Assembly: GCF_036032445.1 (NCBI RefSeq)
Contig: NZ_CP107932.1
Location: 994,501 to 1,058,500, forward strand
From: Nocardia sp. NBC_00416
GTDB taxonomy: Bacteria; Actinomycetota; Actinomycetes; Mycobacteriales; Mycobacteriaceae
Direction: 5' to 3'
Length of the DNA: 64,000 nucleotides
This document shows, piece after piece, positions 53,801-59,851 of this stretch. Made by a program: the position numbers and the translations under genes. The notes beneath the pieces are model-generated. The model did no database searches, was not told where the DNA came from, and worked only from the letters and a program-made list of their open reading frames with translations. Positions within the stretch are counted from its first letter, which is position 1, and every line of letters begins with the position of its first letter.

Positions 53801-55756
53801 CGTGGTCGCTGTCTTCTGGAGATAGATATCGTCCGCGCTCATCCGGTACTCGGACTGCATCCAGGCGAGCTGGTTGTTGATCGCGGCGTGCGATACCACC
53901 ACCCCTTTGGGTCTTCCTGTCGATCCGGAGGTGAAGATCACGTATGCCGGGTTCTCCGGCCGCACCGGCCGCCGGAGTTCGACCGGACGCGCCGGAGCGG
54001 GTTCGAGTTCGCCCGGTGCCGTCGCATCGATACGCAACACCGGGATATCCGCGGGCACCGGAACCGGGTATTCGCCCGCGGTGAGGACACAGATCGGACG
54101 GACCGTGTCCAGCACATATTCGATGCGTTCGCGCGGATGCTCCGGATCCAGCGGCACGTAGGCGGCACCCGCGGTGAGGGCCGCGTAGAGTCCGACAACC
54201 AGATCGGGCGAGCGGCGTGCCGCCACCGCCACAAAGGACTCGGGCCCTGCCCCCATGGCGACCAGCGATCGGGCCAGGCGGTCGACTCGGGCGCCGAATT
54301 CCCGATACGTCCAGGACACGCCCTCGGCGGCGACCGCCACCCGGTCCGGGTATGCGGCCGCGGCCCTGGCGAATCCGGAGTGCAGCAGCTCCGGCTCGAC
54401 CGGGTGATCAGTGGAGTTCCACTCGGCCAGGATCAGTTTCCGCTCGTTCGCGCCGAGGACGTCGAGCTCGTCGACGGGTAGATCCGGGTCGGCGGACAAT
54501 ACCTCCCTCAGAAACTCCATGAAACGCAGATGGTGTTCGTGTGCCCGGTCCGCGGAATATCGAAATGGGTTGAACTCGAGATTGATTCGATAGCGGCTGC
54601 CGTTTCCCGACGGATGGACCTCGACCGCGATATCGTCGACGATTCCGGCGGACAAAGTATGTAGACGGCCCGTCGCGGAGCCCAACCGGATGTCTGCGAA
54701 GAAAGGCATGATATTGATTCGGGGACCCAGCACGCCGGCGATATCCTGTGCTTCTGTCCCCGCGTTCCGGCGGATTTCGGCGTACGGATAATGCTGATGA
54801 CGCACCGCGCCGACGACGGCCAGCCGGACCGAACGTATGAGGTCGGCTACGGTCGCCTCCGCGCCGACGGCGATGCGCAGCGGCACGACGTTGGATGCCG
54901 CTCCGGCCGATCTGCGCAGCTCGGCCGTGGTGCGGGCGGCGACGGTCAGATTCACCAGCACATCGCGGGTTCCGGTCATCCGGGCGAGGTAGGCCACGAA
55001 CGCGCTGATGGTGAGGTCGGTATCCGAGCAGCCCAGCCGCTGCGCCGCTGCCGCCAGCAGATCGCTGACCTGTTCGGACAGTTCACCTCGCACGGTGTAA
55101 CCCACCGCGGACGGCGCTCCCGCGCGTTCGGAAAGACCGGGCCCGGCGGTGTATCCGTTCATCCGCTCGGCCCAGTAGGCGCGGTCCGCCGCCGCGCGCG
55201 GTCCGTCCCGGTAGGCCGCGTCGGCCGCCACCAGGCCGGGGAGCGCCGCGGCCCGCGCGGGTTCGGGGGCCTGCCCCGACACCAGCGCCGAATACTGCTG
55301 TGCGATCCGTTCGATCAGCATGAGCGCGCCGTAACCGTCCAGAACGATATGGTGGGCCCGCAGATACCAGAACCAGCGCGAGTCGGCGATCCTGATCAGC
55401 GCGGCGCGAATCAGCCGGTCGCGCAGGATGTTCAGCGGTCGGGTGAGATCGGCGCGCATCCACTCGTGCGCTGCGGCCGCCGGATCGCTCGTGTCCCGCG
55501 TATCGACCAGGTAGAGGGTCGAGTCCTGGTCCGGATCCACCCGTTGACGCAGGCCGTCCCCGGTATCCGCGATCCGTATGTACCCCGACCCCAGTTCCCG
55601 CCCTGCGGCGATACTGGCTCGACGTAGCACGGCCGGCTCGATATCGGCCTGGATATCCACATACATCGCGATGTTGATCGGAACATCGGAGTGGAACTGC
55701 TGCATCTGCCACATCGCGGACTGTGCCGAGGACAGCGGAAACCATCCTTCTTCCAT
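44873..55756 (-). CDS. Trimodular nonribosomal peptide synthetase, C-A-T x3 plus terminal C
   Basis: About 3627 residues. Domains: C1 5-440, A1 455-955, T1 968-1035, C2 1065-1500, A2 1525-2040, T2 2050-2125, C3 2138-2590, A3 2605-3108, T3 3118-3185, C4 3203-3620. All four C domains keep HHxxxDG (His135, His1198, His2275, His3322 lead each); carrier serines are 998, 2084 and 3151; the A10 lysines are 945, 2031 and 3097. Specificity positions by my alignment: A1 DVWDFILVSK, A2 DPLVSGSIVK, A3 DFWAIGMVHK. Module 1 resembles EntF, including a C domain of the type that accepts an acyl or amino acid from another protein. There is no epimerase, thioesterase or MbtH. The ATG at 55756 begins the C1 fold (EEGWFPLSSAQ). 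Confidence 0.93.
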   Translation of the reverse strand: MEEGWFPLSSAQSAMWQMQQFHSDVPINIAMYVDIQADIEPAVLRRASIAAGRELGSGYIRIADTGDGLRQRVDPDQDSTLYLVDTRDTSDPAAAAHEWMRADLTRPLNILRDRLIRAALIRIADSRWFWYLRAHHIVLDGYGALMLIERIAQQYSALVSGQAPEPARAAALPGLVAADAAYRDGPRAAADRAYWAERMNGYTAGPGLSERAGAPSAVGYTVRGELSEQVSDLLAAAAQRLGCSDTDLTISAFVAYLARMTGTRDVLVNLTVAARTTAELRRSAGAASNVVPLRIAVGAEATVADLIRSVRLAVVGAVRHQHYPYAEIRRNAGTEAQDIAGVLGPRINIMPFFADIRLGSATGRLHTLSAGIVDDIAVEVHPSGNGSRYRINLEFNPFRYSADRAHEHHLRFMEFLREVLSADPDLPVDELDVLGANERKLILAEWNSTDHPVEPELLHSGFARAAAAYPDRVAVAAEGVSWTYREFGARVDRLARSLVAMGAGPESFVAVAARRSPDLVVGLYAALTAGAAYVPLDPEHPRERIEYVLDTVRPICVLTAGEYPVPVPADIPVLRIDATAPGELEPAPARPVELRRPVRPENPAYVIFTSGSTGRPKGVVVSHAAINNQLAWMQSEYRMSADDIYLQKTATTFDVSVWGYFLPLRAGATLFVATPDGHRDPGYLAETIAAHRVTVTDFVPSMLGAFAAHTPPGAVPTLRDVFVIGEPLPPETAAALSAVSDAQAHNLYGPTEAAVSVTSWPVADLEDTGVPIGVPAWNTRVYVLDSRLRPVPPGVVGELYLGGVQLARGYAARPDLTADRFVADPFDAGLRMYRTGDLVRWRTLDGRGALDYVGRADFQIKLRGQRIELGEIESALLVQPTVRQAVVVLTPSESGGRLVAYVVRSAGTGIDRTELLDAVRETLPAYMVPAAVVVLDELPLTPNGKLDRRALPDPAFVPRKFRVPSGESEEVIAQIYVEVLGVAQVGADDDFFALGGDSLGSVQVVARAHQRGLRFTGRDVFEARTVAGLARRASPVEPAAATLSDAEPIPAGRRPVLAPGPRPENLPLSPAQRRMWFLNRFDADSAVDNIAAAVRLSGYLDSRRLQQAVADVIGRHEVLRTVYPERDGIACQELVPADRAVPDLTPVPVSEDELRSQVTAVISAGFDLTVAVPLRAVLYQLVGTDSDVPEHVLVFVVHHISADGWSMAPLTRDVMVAYEARRAGTAPAWSPLPVQYADYTLWQQKSLGSDDDPNSRGSQQADYWRAVLAGMPDELNLPADRTRPAVRSFTGGRVNFSIDADLRHSLGGLAQDNEATLFMVVHTAFAVLLARLSGSGDIVVGTPIAGRGAAELDDLIGMFVNTVVLRSRITGTSSFVDVLSATREADLDAFAHADLPFERLVELLSPPRSTARHPLFQVALSFENMPRRDFELPGLRVRPLDIDAGHAQFDLMLTVRERDRRDGGLAAEFSFARDLFDAPTVTGFARRFVRLLTAITVSPRVPVGDLPLLDEAEAARLTRVHDRRAVPATLLPDFLARGARLDPAQVAVRSRGRSITYRELDEYSSRLARVLIAHGAGPERVVALAFPRSFETVAAFWAVTKTGAAHVPVDPAYPPDRVRYLISDSGALVGLTLRAIVDRLPGNTQWLVLDDPVLDERIATRSPASVTDTDRIAPLDPRHPAYVIYTSGSTGLPKGVAVTHSGFGSIVAEATERYRLQPQHRFLHICSPSFDPSILEWVCAAAVGATSVIAPADIQGGPALAEFLRSEQVTHAVITPGVLGTMDPSGLTDLEVVSVGGDVTTQELLAEWAPGRRYLNSYGPTEATIVSSYAPLTPGRRITVGTPVRGVSALVLDERLHPVPPGVAGELYLAGPGLARGYHHRPDLTAHRFVANPWAKPGGLMYRTGDVVRWYAEPEPAGDGTAASAGHALEYSHALEYIGRSDFQVKIRGFRIELGEVDAALGRHPAIAFAVTVGKKTTTGETALVAYLVAAPGHLIDIGDVTRFAAGTLPSYMVPGTIMVLDEIPLTPVGKLDRSALPEPALGGREFRAPGSPVESTIAGVFAELLGVTRVGADDDFFDLGGNSLSALRLVARLNDALAMDFTIRDLFETSTVAELATLADHRRGPVDSTASSGDARPVRIPLSPAQQRMWLLNQSDRDSAAYNIPIAIRLTGELDVTALRAAISDVVARHRPLRTRYPEDAHGPVQEVLTPLDGALPLVAVADEAGLHAGIHAATTAGFDVAGEVPVRITLFRRTGDSETGPAGGDHVLLLVAHHIAVDGWSTVPLARDVVTAYTARAGGTRPGWSPLPMDYADYTLRHRKQLGDDDDPGSLAATQLAYWRAELAELPEQPGFPGDRRRPPAPSAGCGTVEFTVGSDIVTELRSLARAHRATAFMVVHTALAVLLARLSNTDDVAIGVPVAGRGDAALDDLVGMFVNTLVLRSHIDPAERFTTLLERQRRTDLAAFAHADVPLDSVLDMLRANRPNHRAPLFRVALAYQNLPAVEVELPGLRVTALDLPAHAAMFDLTVTVVDDAPSGELRGRISYDTDLFDGSTVHRIAARLVRILSTVVADPAVPLGDIDLILDTERTEILRDRGRIGVDTAATTLVDLVDASVSAHPDAIAVTDGATTLTYTELSRRADLVAARLNRSGVGPGTLVAVALERTAQMPVALLGVLRAGAGYLPLDPHWPSRRLEFVLSTAGPAVVITSTDLVPELPVGDWTVLLVDSDLSTAADLPTPPPVRATAARADDLAYVIFTSGSTGTPKGVAVTHRNAVQLFANALPNFDLDHTDVWTVFHSFAFDFAVWELWGALVTGATAVIVDHATSRSPDKLWELIFRERVTVLAQTPTAFYQLADSDHGVETRASLLPRYLIFGGEALDTDRLADWYDRHDENRPRLVNMYGITETTVHVTVQSLARGTVDERARGSLIGRGLSGLTTHILDGRLRPTPSGSTGEIYVAGGQVARGYLGRPGLTATRFVADPAGPPGARMYRSGDLGSWSRGRLHYVGRGDQQVQLRGFRIETGEIESVLSAHHGVGDARVIVRDGRLLAYVRDTDPAVVPGLRDELAQQLPEHMIPAAIIRVEAWPTTVNGKLDARALPEPDFIAGAARRPPRTDREKALAAAFAEVLELPAVGIDDDFFRMGGDSVRAVRLRSRVRTILRTEISVQDVFEARTVAALAAISARPIGLPARGDAVRPDTVALSFPQQRLAELNEHERLEPGPGRAYAFALRLSEHMEPETVSAALLDLTTRHEVLRTVFPGQQRILPPGSIDFAVMTGQELPSLLARPFDVRSEVPLRVRLIPDPDEGTARLLIVLHHIAADGWSIAPLVQDFAAALSARAAGARPDQEPLQIQYAHHSTWQHDLLSDLGHGTEIDRQLSYWTERLTALPAPPPMLVRRPGAPQPTAGVRHTYLDPNLYRALRGFADHHETSVFTVVHTAFALTLRETGFGDDLAICAPTAGRTETALEAAIGRFTNFLVLRCDLSANTEFTKLVDTLGGIRVAALDHQDIPFEFLVDRFDIRDRLRIRLAFQNIPTADLRGSGLAARWEPITVSAPADFDLSLILSEQKNDHDRAEALFGSVEYATDVVDADLADRIARRFEEILAAGIAGYGQNPALRSA
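49946..49981. repeat. 18-bp tandem duplication inside NRPS A2
   Basis: Two copies of an 18-bp unit, GTATTCGAGGGCGTGGCT, the second differing only in its last base. It is in frame and encodes HALEYS-HALEY (residues 1927-1937), a six-residue duplication just before the A8 motif of the second adenylation domain. Confidence 0.85.
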
Positions 55757-56178
55757 CACACCACCAAAATTCCGTTCGGAATGAACCCGAAGTACGGGCA
55801 TTCGCCTTGCTGCTCACAGATGCTGGACGCCGAATATCATTCCGGCGGTTTCGGTTCCGTCGACCGTCGTACTGTGTGAAATCCTATGGCGGAACCGTGA
55901 AATGATCTGCCCCGATTCCGTTTGCCCCCAGGATCGGGGGCATACGGATACCCGCCACAGTGGGTGGCCGCTACGGGTGGGGCCCCTGAATCAACGCGGG
56001 CGATGGGCTCCTGCGCGTGACAACGCTCGCGGACGACGAGGTGAGGTCGGATGGGTGGCGGTCAGTTTCGACGACAGTGAGATCGGGTTATCGGATATCG
56101 GTGCTCGTGCCGGCGCAGGCGATCGCCGGCCGGATCCGCGGGTGTGCCGGCCGCTCGCTCGTGGTGGGCGAGGACGGT
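55757..56178. other. NRPS upstream region with several inverted repeats
   Basis: About 420 bases between the NRPS start and the methyltransferase stop (both minus strand). It holds ATTCCG-TT-CGGAAT (55769-55782), an 8-bp pair CGGTTCCG/CGGAACCG (55852-55859 and 55890-55897) and a 7-bp pair CCCCGAT/ATCGGGG (55910-55916 and 55933-55939). It is AT-richer near 55830-55905, where the NRPS promoter probably lies. The half near 56000-56178 shows nothing recognisable. Confidence 0.5.
55769..55782. promoter_or_regulatory. Palindrome at the NRPS ribosome-binding region
   Basis: ATTCCG-TT-CGGAAT, perfect 6-bp arms, ends 13 bases before the NRPS start codon. A protein bound here, or a small hairpin, could affect translation initiation. 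The minus-strand GGTGGTG between it and the ATG is the only ribosome-site candidate. Confidence 0.45.
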
Positions 56179-57000
56179 TCAGAACGCGAAGCGGTTGAGT
56201 ACGTCGTATTTCCCGGCCGGGGTCGCGCACAGCAGTCGGCACAGCAGGCGCGGTGTCGTATCGGGAATCCGCTCGGAACCGGCCAGCGCGGAGGCGCCTT
56301 CGAGGAAGCGCAGCCGAGGGTTCCAGCTTTCGAGTTCCCGTCCGTCGCGGACACCCCAGGTGACAATGCCTTTGCGGAAGATCTTCGAAAGGCGCGGCCC
56401 CAGCGGCGACAAGGTATCGAAGAGAAGCTCCCCGCCGGTGAAACGATCGGTGAGGCGCTGCAACAGGGTGCGGACTTGCGGCTCACGCAGGTACATGAGC
56501 AATCCTTCGGCGATGATCAACGCGGGCCGGTCGGCAGGAATCTCTTCGAGCCAGTCGGGGTCGGTCACCGAGGAGCCGATCATCCGGTAGCCGTCGTGAT
56601 CGTCGTACAGTTTGCGCCGCAACTCGATGACGTTCGGCTGGTCGACGTCGAACCACCGCACCCCGTGCGGTGGATGCAGCCGGAACGCCCGAGTATCCAT
56701 TCCGCATCCGAGGTGGAGCACGGCAGCGTCCGGATGGTCGCGGAGGAAGCCGGTGGACCAGGTATCGAGCCGCACGGCCCGCAGGGCGACCAGCCACCGG
56801 TTCAGTCCGGGCGGCACCGCACGGTGCATGCGGGCCCAGTCGTAGTCGATCCGGTTCACTGCATCGGCGGCGGCGACGTCACCGAGAATCGGTCGTGGGG
56901 AGCGGCTGTCGCAGGCCCGCAGATACAGTGTGCCGAGGTTGGTCCACTCCACCGAACCCCATCGGACCGCACTGAAATCGATCTTGTCCGCTCGGGTCAC
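56179..57000 (-). CDS. Class I SAM methyltransferase, LCMT/TcmP-like family
   Basis: A 273-residue protein. The SAM-binding block AAVLHLGCGMDTRAFRL followed by VRWFDVDQPNVIELRRKLY, then IIAEGLLMYLREPQVRTLL, is diagnostic of the leucine-carboxyl-methyltransferase-like family that contains polyketide O-methyltransferases such as TcmP. The GTG at 57000 has AGGAGG six bases upstream. It lies 422 bases upstream of the NRPS on the same strand and could tailor the NRPS product by O-methylation, though the family is widespread and the link is only positional. Confidence 0.88.
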   Translation of the reverse strand: MTRADKIDFSAVRWGSVEWTNLGTLYLRACDSRSPRPILGDVAAADAVNRIDYDWARMHRAVPPGLNRWLVALRAVRLDTWSTGFLRDHPDAAVLHLGCGMDTRAFRLHPPHGVRWFDVDQPNVIELRRKLYDDHDGYRMIGSSVTDPDWLEEIPADRPALIIAEGLLMYLREPQVRTLLQRLTDRFTGGELLFDTLSPLGPRLSKIFRKGIVTWGVRDGRELESWNPRLRFLEGASALAGSERIPDTTPRLLCRLLCATPAGKYDVLNRFAF

Positions 57001-57171
57001 GGTCGCCTCCTGGTCGTGCGGCGGTCGATCCACCGCGGTACGAACTCCTCGCGATATTCCCGGGTGAAGAACGGGCAGCAGAACTGTACTGGATACGCAC
57101 CGAGTGACCGGCTGTTCGATCGGATAGCGGCCGTGCCGCGCGCCCGCGGCACCGTGGGCGTCGCATCTACG

Positions 57172-57846
57172 TCAGATGTTCCAGTGGTAACGGCTGGTGG
57201 GCACCAGATCCAGGCCGGTGCCGGCACCGAATCGGGCGACGCTGGCCATGAGTTCGGTGACTCGGCGATCGAGTTCCGACTCGTCGCCGCGACTGCCGTA
57301 GAACAGGTGGGGGTCGGTCATCGCCCCCATGGGGAAGTGTTCCTCGACGATGGCCGCTATCTCCGGTGCCGACGGGGTCAGCACTTCCTCGACGACGTTC
57401 TGAATGTAGGCGACGGTGTTCTGGGTGCGGATGGCGATCGGGGTGTGCTGGATCAGCCAGTACCGCAAGTATTCTTCCCGGGTCATCGATCCGGGTCTGC
57501 GGAGTAGGGCGATATTGACCATGGCGTCGCAGCGGACGCCGTCCGGCACCGGCACCGGGTCGAGGCGCACGCGCTCGCGGACGAGGTAGGCGTGTGGCGT
57601 GGATTCGTCCGCACTGTCGGCCACCGTGCGGACGACGGCGGCCGGGTCGCCGTCGGTCCACACCGAGACGAGCGCGGTGATCGGCTCGGCGGGGCCGAAC
57701 CGCATGATCGCGGGTGCCACGTCCGCGTCGTCGAGGTTCACCTGGACCGCACCGACTCCCGCGGCGGCCAGCGCTGTCCGAAACGCCGGAGCCGTGAGGC
57801 GGGCTCCGAGGCCGGTGCCGTGCAGTGCGAGGATCACCTTCGTCAT
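57172..57846 (-). CDS. EthD domain protein
   Basis: A 224-residue protein. The C-terminal half carries the EthD signature: MVNIALLRRPGSMTREEYLRYWLIQHTPIAIRTQNTVAYIQNVVEE, a ferredoxin-like dimeric fold. The N-terminal half (MTKVILALHGTG ... VSVWTDGDPAAVVRTV) looks like a second, diverged unit. EthD proteins often accompany oxidoreductases of ether or aromatic metabolism, but activity is unknown. It is divergent from an F420-type LLM oxidoreductase across a 112-base gap containing a perfect 20-bp palindromic site. Confidence 0.85.
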   Translation of the reverse strand: MTKVILALHGTGLGARLTAPAFRTALAAAGVGAVQVNLDDADVAPAIMRFGPAEPITALVSVWTDGDPAAVVRTVADSADESTPHAYLVRERVRLDPVPVPDGVRCDAMVNIALLRRPGSMTREEYLRYWLIQHTPIAIRTQNTVAYIQNVVEEVLTPSAPEIAAIVEEHFPMGAMTDPHLFYGSRGDESELDRRVTELMASVARFGAGTGLDLVPTSRYHWNI

Positions 57847-57886
57847 GGCGGAAAAATAGCACGCGTTCTACCTCCCCGATCGAATA

Positions 57887-57906
57887 ATTAAGCAATAGTG
57901 CTTAAT
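57887..57906. promoter_or_regulatory. Perfect operator-like repeat ATTAAGCA-N4-TGCTTAAT
   Basis: 8-bp perfect arms around ATAG, centred between the divergent EthD and LLM genes (40 bases from one start, 52 from the other). It is AT-rich in a very GC-rich genome and is a strong candidate operator for a dimeric repressor, possibly the TetR protein at 58971-59624. Confidence 0.7.
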
Positions 57907-57958
57907 GTGAGCGGGCCGTCGCCGCGCACTCGGAGCCCACGCGCAGAAAGGCCGAACG

Positions 57959-58831
57959 ATGAGGTTCACCTACGCCGAGACCATGATCGACCCCGCCTTC
58001 TACGTGCCGTTGGCGCAGGCGGCGGAGGCCGCCGGATACACCTCCATGGTGATCGCCGACAGCATCGCCTATCCGCGGGACTCCGATGCCACCTACCCCT
58101 ACACCCCGGACGGCAGCCGGGAGTTTTTGGAGGACAAGCCGTTCGTCGAAACCTTCGTCCTCGCCGCCGCGCTGGCCGCGGCGACCACCACGCTGCGCTT
58201 CACTCCGTTCGTGCTGAAACTGCCGATCCGGCCGCCGGTGCTGGTGGCGAAGCAGGCGGCATCGGTGGCGGCGCTGAGCGGCAACCGGCTCGGGCTGGGT
58301 GTCGGAATCAGTCCGTGGCCCGACGATTTCGAGATCTTCGACGTGCCGTTCGGCAAGCGCGGCAAGCGGATGGACGAATGCCTCGCTATCGTTCGCGGTC
58401 TCACCGCGGGCGGGTACTTCGAATTCCACGGCGAGTTCTACGATCTGCCGCCGATCAAGATCTCGCCGGTGCCCACCGAACCGATCCCGCTGCTCATCGG
58501 CGGACACAGCACGCCGGCGCTGCGCCGCGCCGCGCAGCGCGGTGACGGCTGGATGCACGCGGGCGGCGATCCGGCCGAACTCGACCTCCTGCTCGCCGAA
58601 CTCGCGACCCTGCGCGCCGAGTACGGCACCCGCGCGGACTTCGAGGTGCACGTCATCTCGATCGACGGTTTCACCGTGGACGGCGTGAAGCGTCTGGAGG
58701 ACAAGGGCGTGACCGATGTCATCGTCGGCTTCCGCAATCCCTACACCCGCGAGCGCGACACCGAGAGTCTGGACGCCAAGATAGCCGATCTCTCCCGGTT
58801 CGCCGACCGCGTCATCGCTCGCGCGCACTGA
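57959..58831 (+). CDS. LLM-class oxidoreductase (probably F420-dependent)
   Basis: A 290-residue luciferase-like TIM barrel: MRFTYAETMIDPAFYVPLAQAAEAAGYTSMVIADS, then TLRFTPFVLKLPIRPPVLVAKQAASVAALSGNRLGLGVGISPWPDDF, with IPLLIGGHSTPALRRAAQRGDGWM. These match the actinobacterial F420-dependent LLM subfamilies rather than FMN monooxygenases. Substrate unknown. The ATG has an AGAAAGG site upstream. It is immediately followed by the stub of a short-chain dehydrogenase, which may once have been a pathway partner. Confidence 0.87.
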   Translation: MRFTYAETMIDPAFYVPLAQAAEAAGYTSMVIADSIAYPRDSDATYPYTPDGSREFLEDKPFVETFVLAAALAAATTTLRFTPFVLKLPIRPPVLVAKQAASVAALSGNRLGLGVGISPWPDDFEIFDVPFGKRGKRMDECLAIVRGLTAGGYFEFHGEFYDLPPIKISPVPTEPIPLLIGGHSTPALRRAAQRGDGWMHAGGDPAELDLLLAELATLRAEYGTRADFEVHVISIDGFTVDGVKRLEDKGVTDVIVGFRNPYTRERDTESLDAKIADLSRFADRVIARAH

Positions 58832-58868
58832 GCGCCTCCGCCGGGACCACAGAGCTAGGGGAGTCGAA

Positions 58869-58922
58869 ATGACCGGTCTGTCCGACAAAGTGGCACTGGT
58901 GACCGGTGTCTGGGTGCGCTGA
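58869..58922 (+). pseudogene. N-terminal remnant of a short-chain dehydrogenase/reductase
   Basis: A 17-residue frame, MTGLSDKVALVTGVWVR, preceded by a ribosome site (AGGGGAG, 58857-58863). LSDKVALVTG is the start of an SDR Rossmann fold; the glycine-rich loop that should follow is replaced by unrelated sequence and a stop. It lies 37 bases after the LLM gene on the same strand. This looks like an SDR gene cut off by a deletion or inversion. Confidence 0.7.
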
Positions 58923-58970
58923 GCGACGAATCGCCCGATCCGCCGCGATAGCGCTCCCGCCGCGCGCGAC

Positions 58971-59624
58971 TCATAGAGCGCGATCCGGTCGCGGTACCTC
59001 GGGAGCACCCGGACCAGCGGCCGCCGCAGTGGAATCGCTGGATGTGCGAACCGGTGCGGTGAGCATCGCCCCCAGCATTGTGACGATTTCCGCGAGGAAG
59101 TCCGCGGGGGCCGCCTCGGGACGGGCCTTGCGTTCCCACTCGGCCAGCAGCGCGAACATCGCGGTGGCGACCGCGGTGATCCGTCGGCGCTCGGCGGCGG
59201 GGTCGGCGGTCGGGATCGCGGAGGCGAGTTCGTCCAGTACTCGCGGCCACACCGTCCCCTGGGTTCCGTCGAGATCGGTCGGCAGATACCGCGCGGCCGA
59301 CTGCAGGAACCTCGAGTAGTAGTCACTGTCGACCGTGGTCAGCGGAATCACGAGAATCCGCAGCAGCGCCTCGACATCGTGGCGGGCGTCCGGGGCGAGG
59401 GCCGCCAGCATGTCGGCGCGTTCGCGTTCCATCGGTTCCAGGCGCCGTTCGATCACGGCACGGATCAGCTCGCGCCGGTCGCCGAAGTGATAGTTGACCG
59501 CGGAGTTGTTGCGCTGTCCGGCGGCGATCGCGATCTCGCGCAGCGGCACCTGCACCCCCGCCTCGGCGATCAGCTGCTCGGCGGCGTCGAGAATATCGGC
59601 CCTTGCCTGCTCACCACGGCTCAC
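58971..59624 (-). CDS. TetR family transcriptional regulator
   Basis: A 217-residue protein with helix-turn-helix RADILDAAEQLIAEAGVQVPLREIAIAAGQRNNSAVNYHFGDRRELIRAVIERR. The GQRNNSAVNYHFGDR recognition helix is typical of a large actinobacterial TetR subgroup. A helical ligand domain follows. A 5-3-5 repeat, AGGAC-GCG-GTCCT (59641-59653), lies 17 bases upstream of its start, next to a TATGCT -10-like element, consistent with autoregulation. It may also control the EthD/LLM pair. Confidence 0.92.
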   Translation of the reverse strand: MSRGEQARADILDAAEQLIAEAGVQVPLREIAIAAGQRNNSAVNYHFGDRRELIRAVIERRLEPMERERADMLAALAPDARHDVEALLRILVIPLTTVDSDYYSRFLQSAARYLPTDLDGTQGTVWPRVLDELASAIPTADPAAERRRITAVATAMFALLAEWERKARPEAAPADFLAEIVTMLGAMLTAPVRTSSDSTAAAAGPGAPEVPRPDRAL

Positions 59625-59640
59625 AGCGATTCAGCATAAA

Positions 59641-59653
59641 AGGACGCGGTCCT
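59641..59653. promoter_or_regulatory. Inverted repeat upstream of TetR gene
   Basis: AGGAC-GCG-GTCCT, perfect 5-bp arms, directly upstream of the TetR start and probably overlapping its promoter. Candidate autoregulatory site. Confidence 0.4.
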
Positions 59654-59673
59654 GGTTCAGGGTGACACGACCG

Positions 59674-59715
59674 GCCCTGTGCGGGGCCGTCGCCCGGTCC
59701 GGCCCCGCACAGGGC
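59674..59715. other. Orphan strong hairpin between divergent genes
   Basis: Perfect 15-bp stem, GCCCTGTGCGGGGCC and its complement (extendable by one G-C pair), with a 10-12-base loop. It has the strength of a terminator but sits between divergently transcribed TetR and GtrA genes, where no annotated transcript ends. Confidence 0.6.
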
Positions 59716-59851
59716 GGCGGGCCCGCGGGCGACCACCGCGTGCATGGACGTGTCAGGCCGGCGTCAGATCGGTGTCAGCGGGGCTCGCGACAGTTGGCAG
59801 GTGAACAGCGCAGCGATGGCCGTCTCCGGGATGCGGGGGGCGTACGGAGTC

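Noticed and set aside
1090..55756. Treating the keto-acid operon, the A-T/P450 cassette and the NRPS as one biosynthetic cluster
   Set aside because: About 26 kb of unrelated genes (pyruvate oxidase, HrpB, alarmone synthetase, carboxypeptidase and others) separate the cassette from the NRPS. A shared pathway remains possible but position does not show it.
44873..57000. A nocobactin/mycobactin-type siderophore cluster
   Set aside because: No salicylate-activating enzyme, cyclisation domain, lysine hydroxylase or PKS is present; EntF-like features in module 1 alone are not enough.
58900..59030. Minus-strand frame reading LVRVLPRYRDRIALYES, resembling a protein C-terminus
   Set aside because: It has no start of its own and overlaps the TetR gene's 3' end out of frame; too short to support, though it might be part of the rearranged material.
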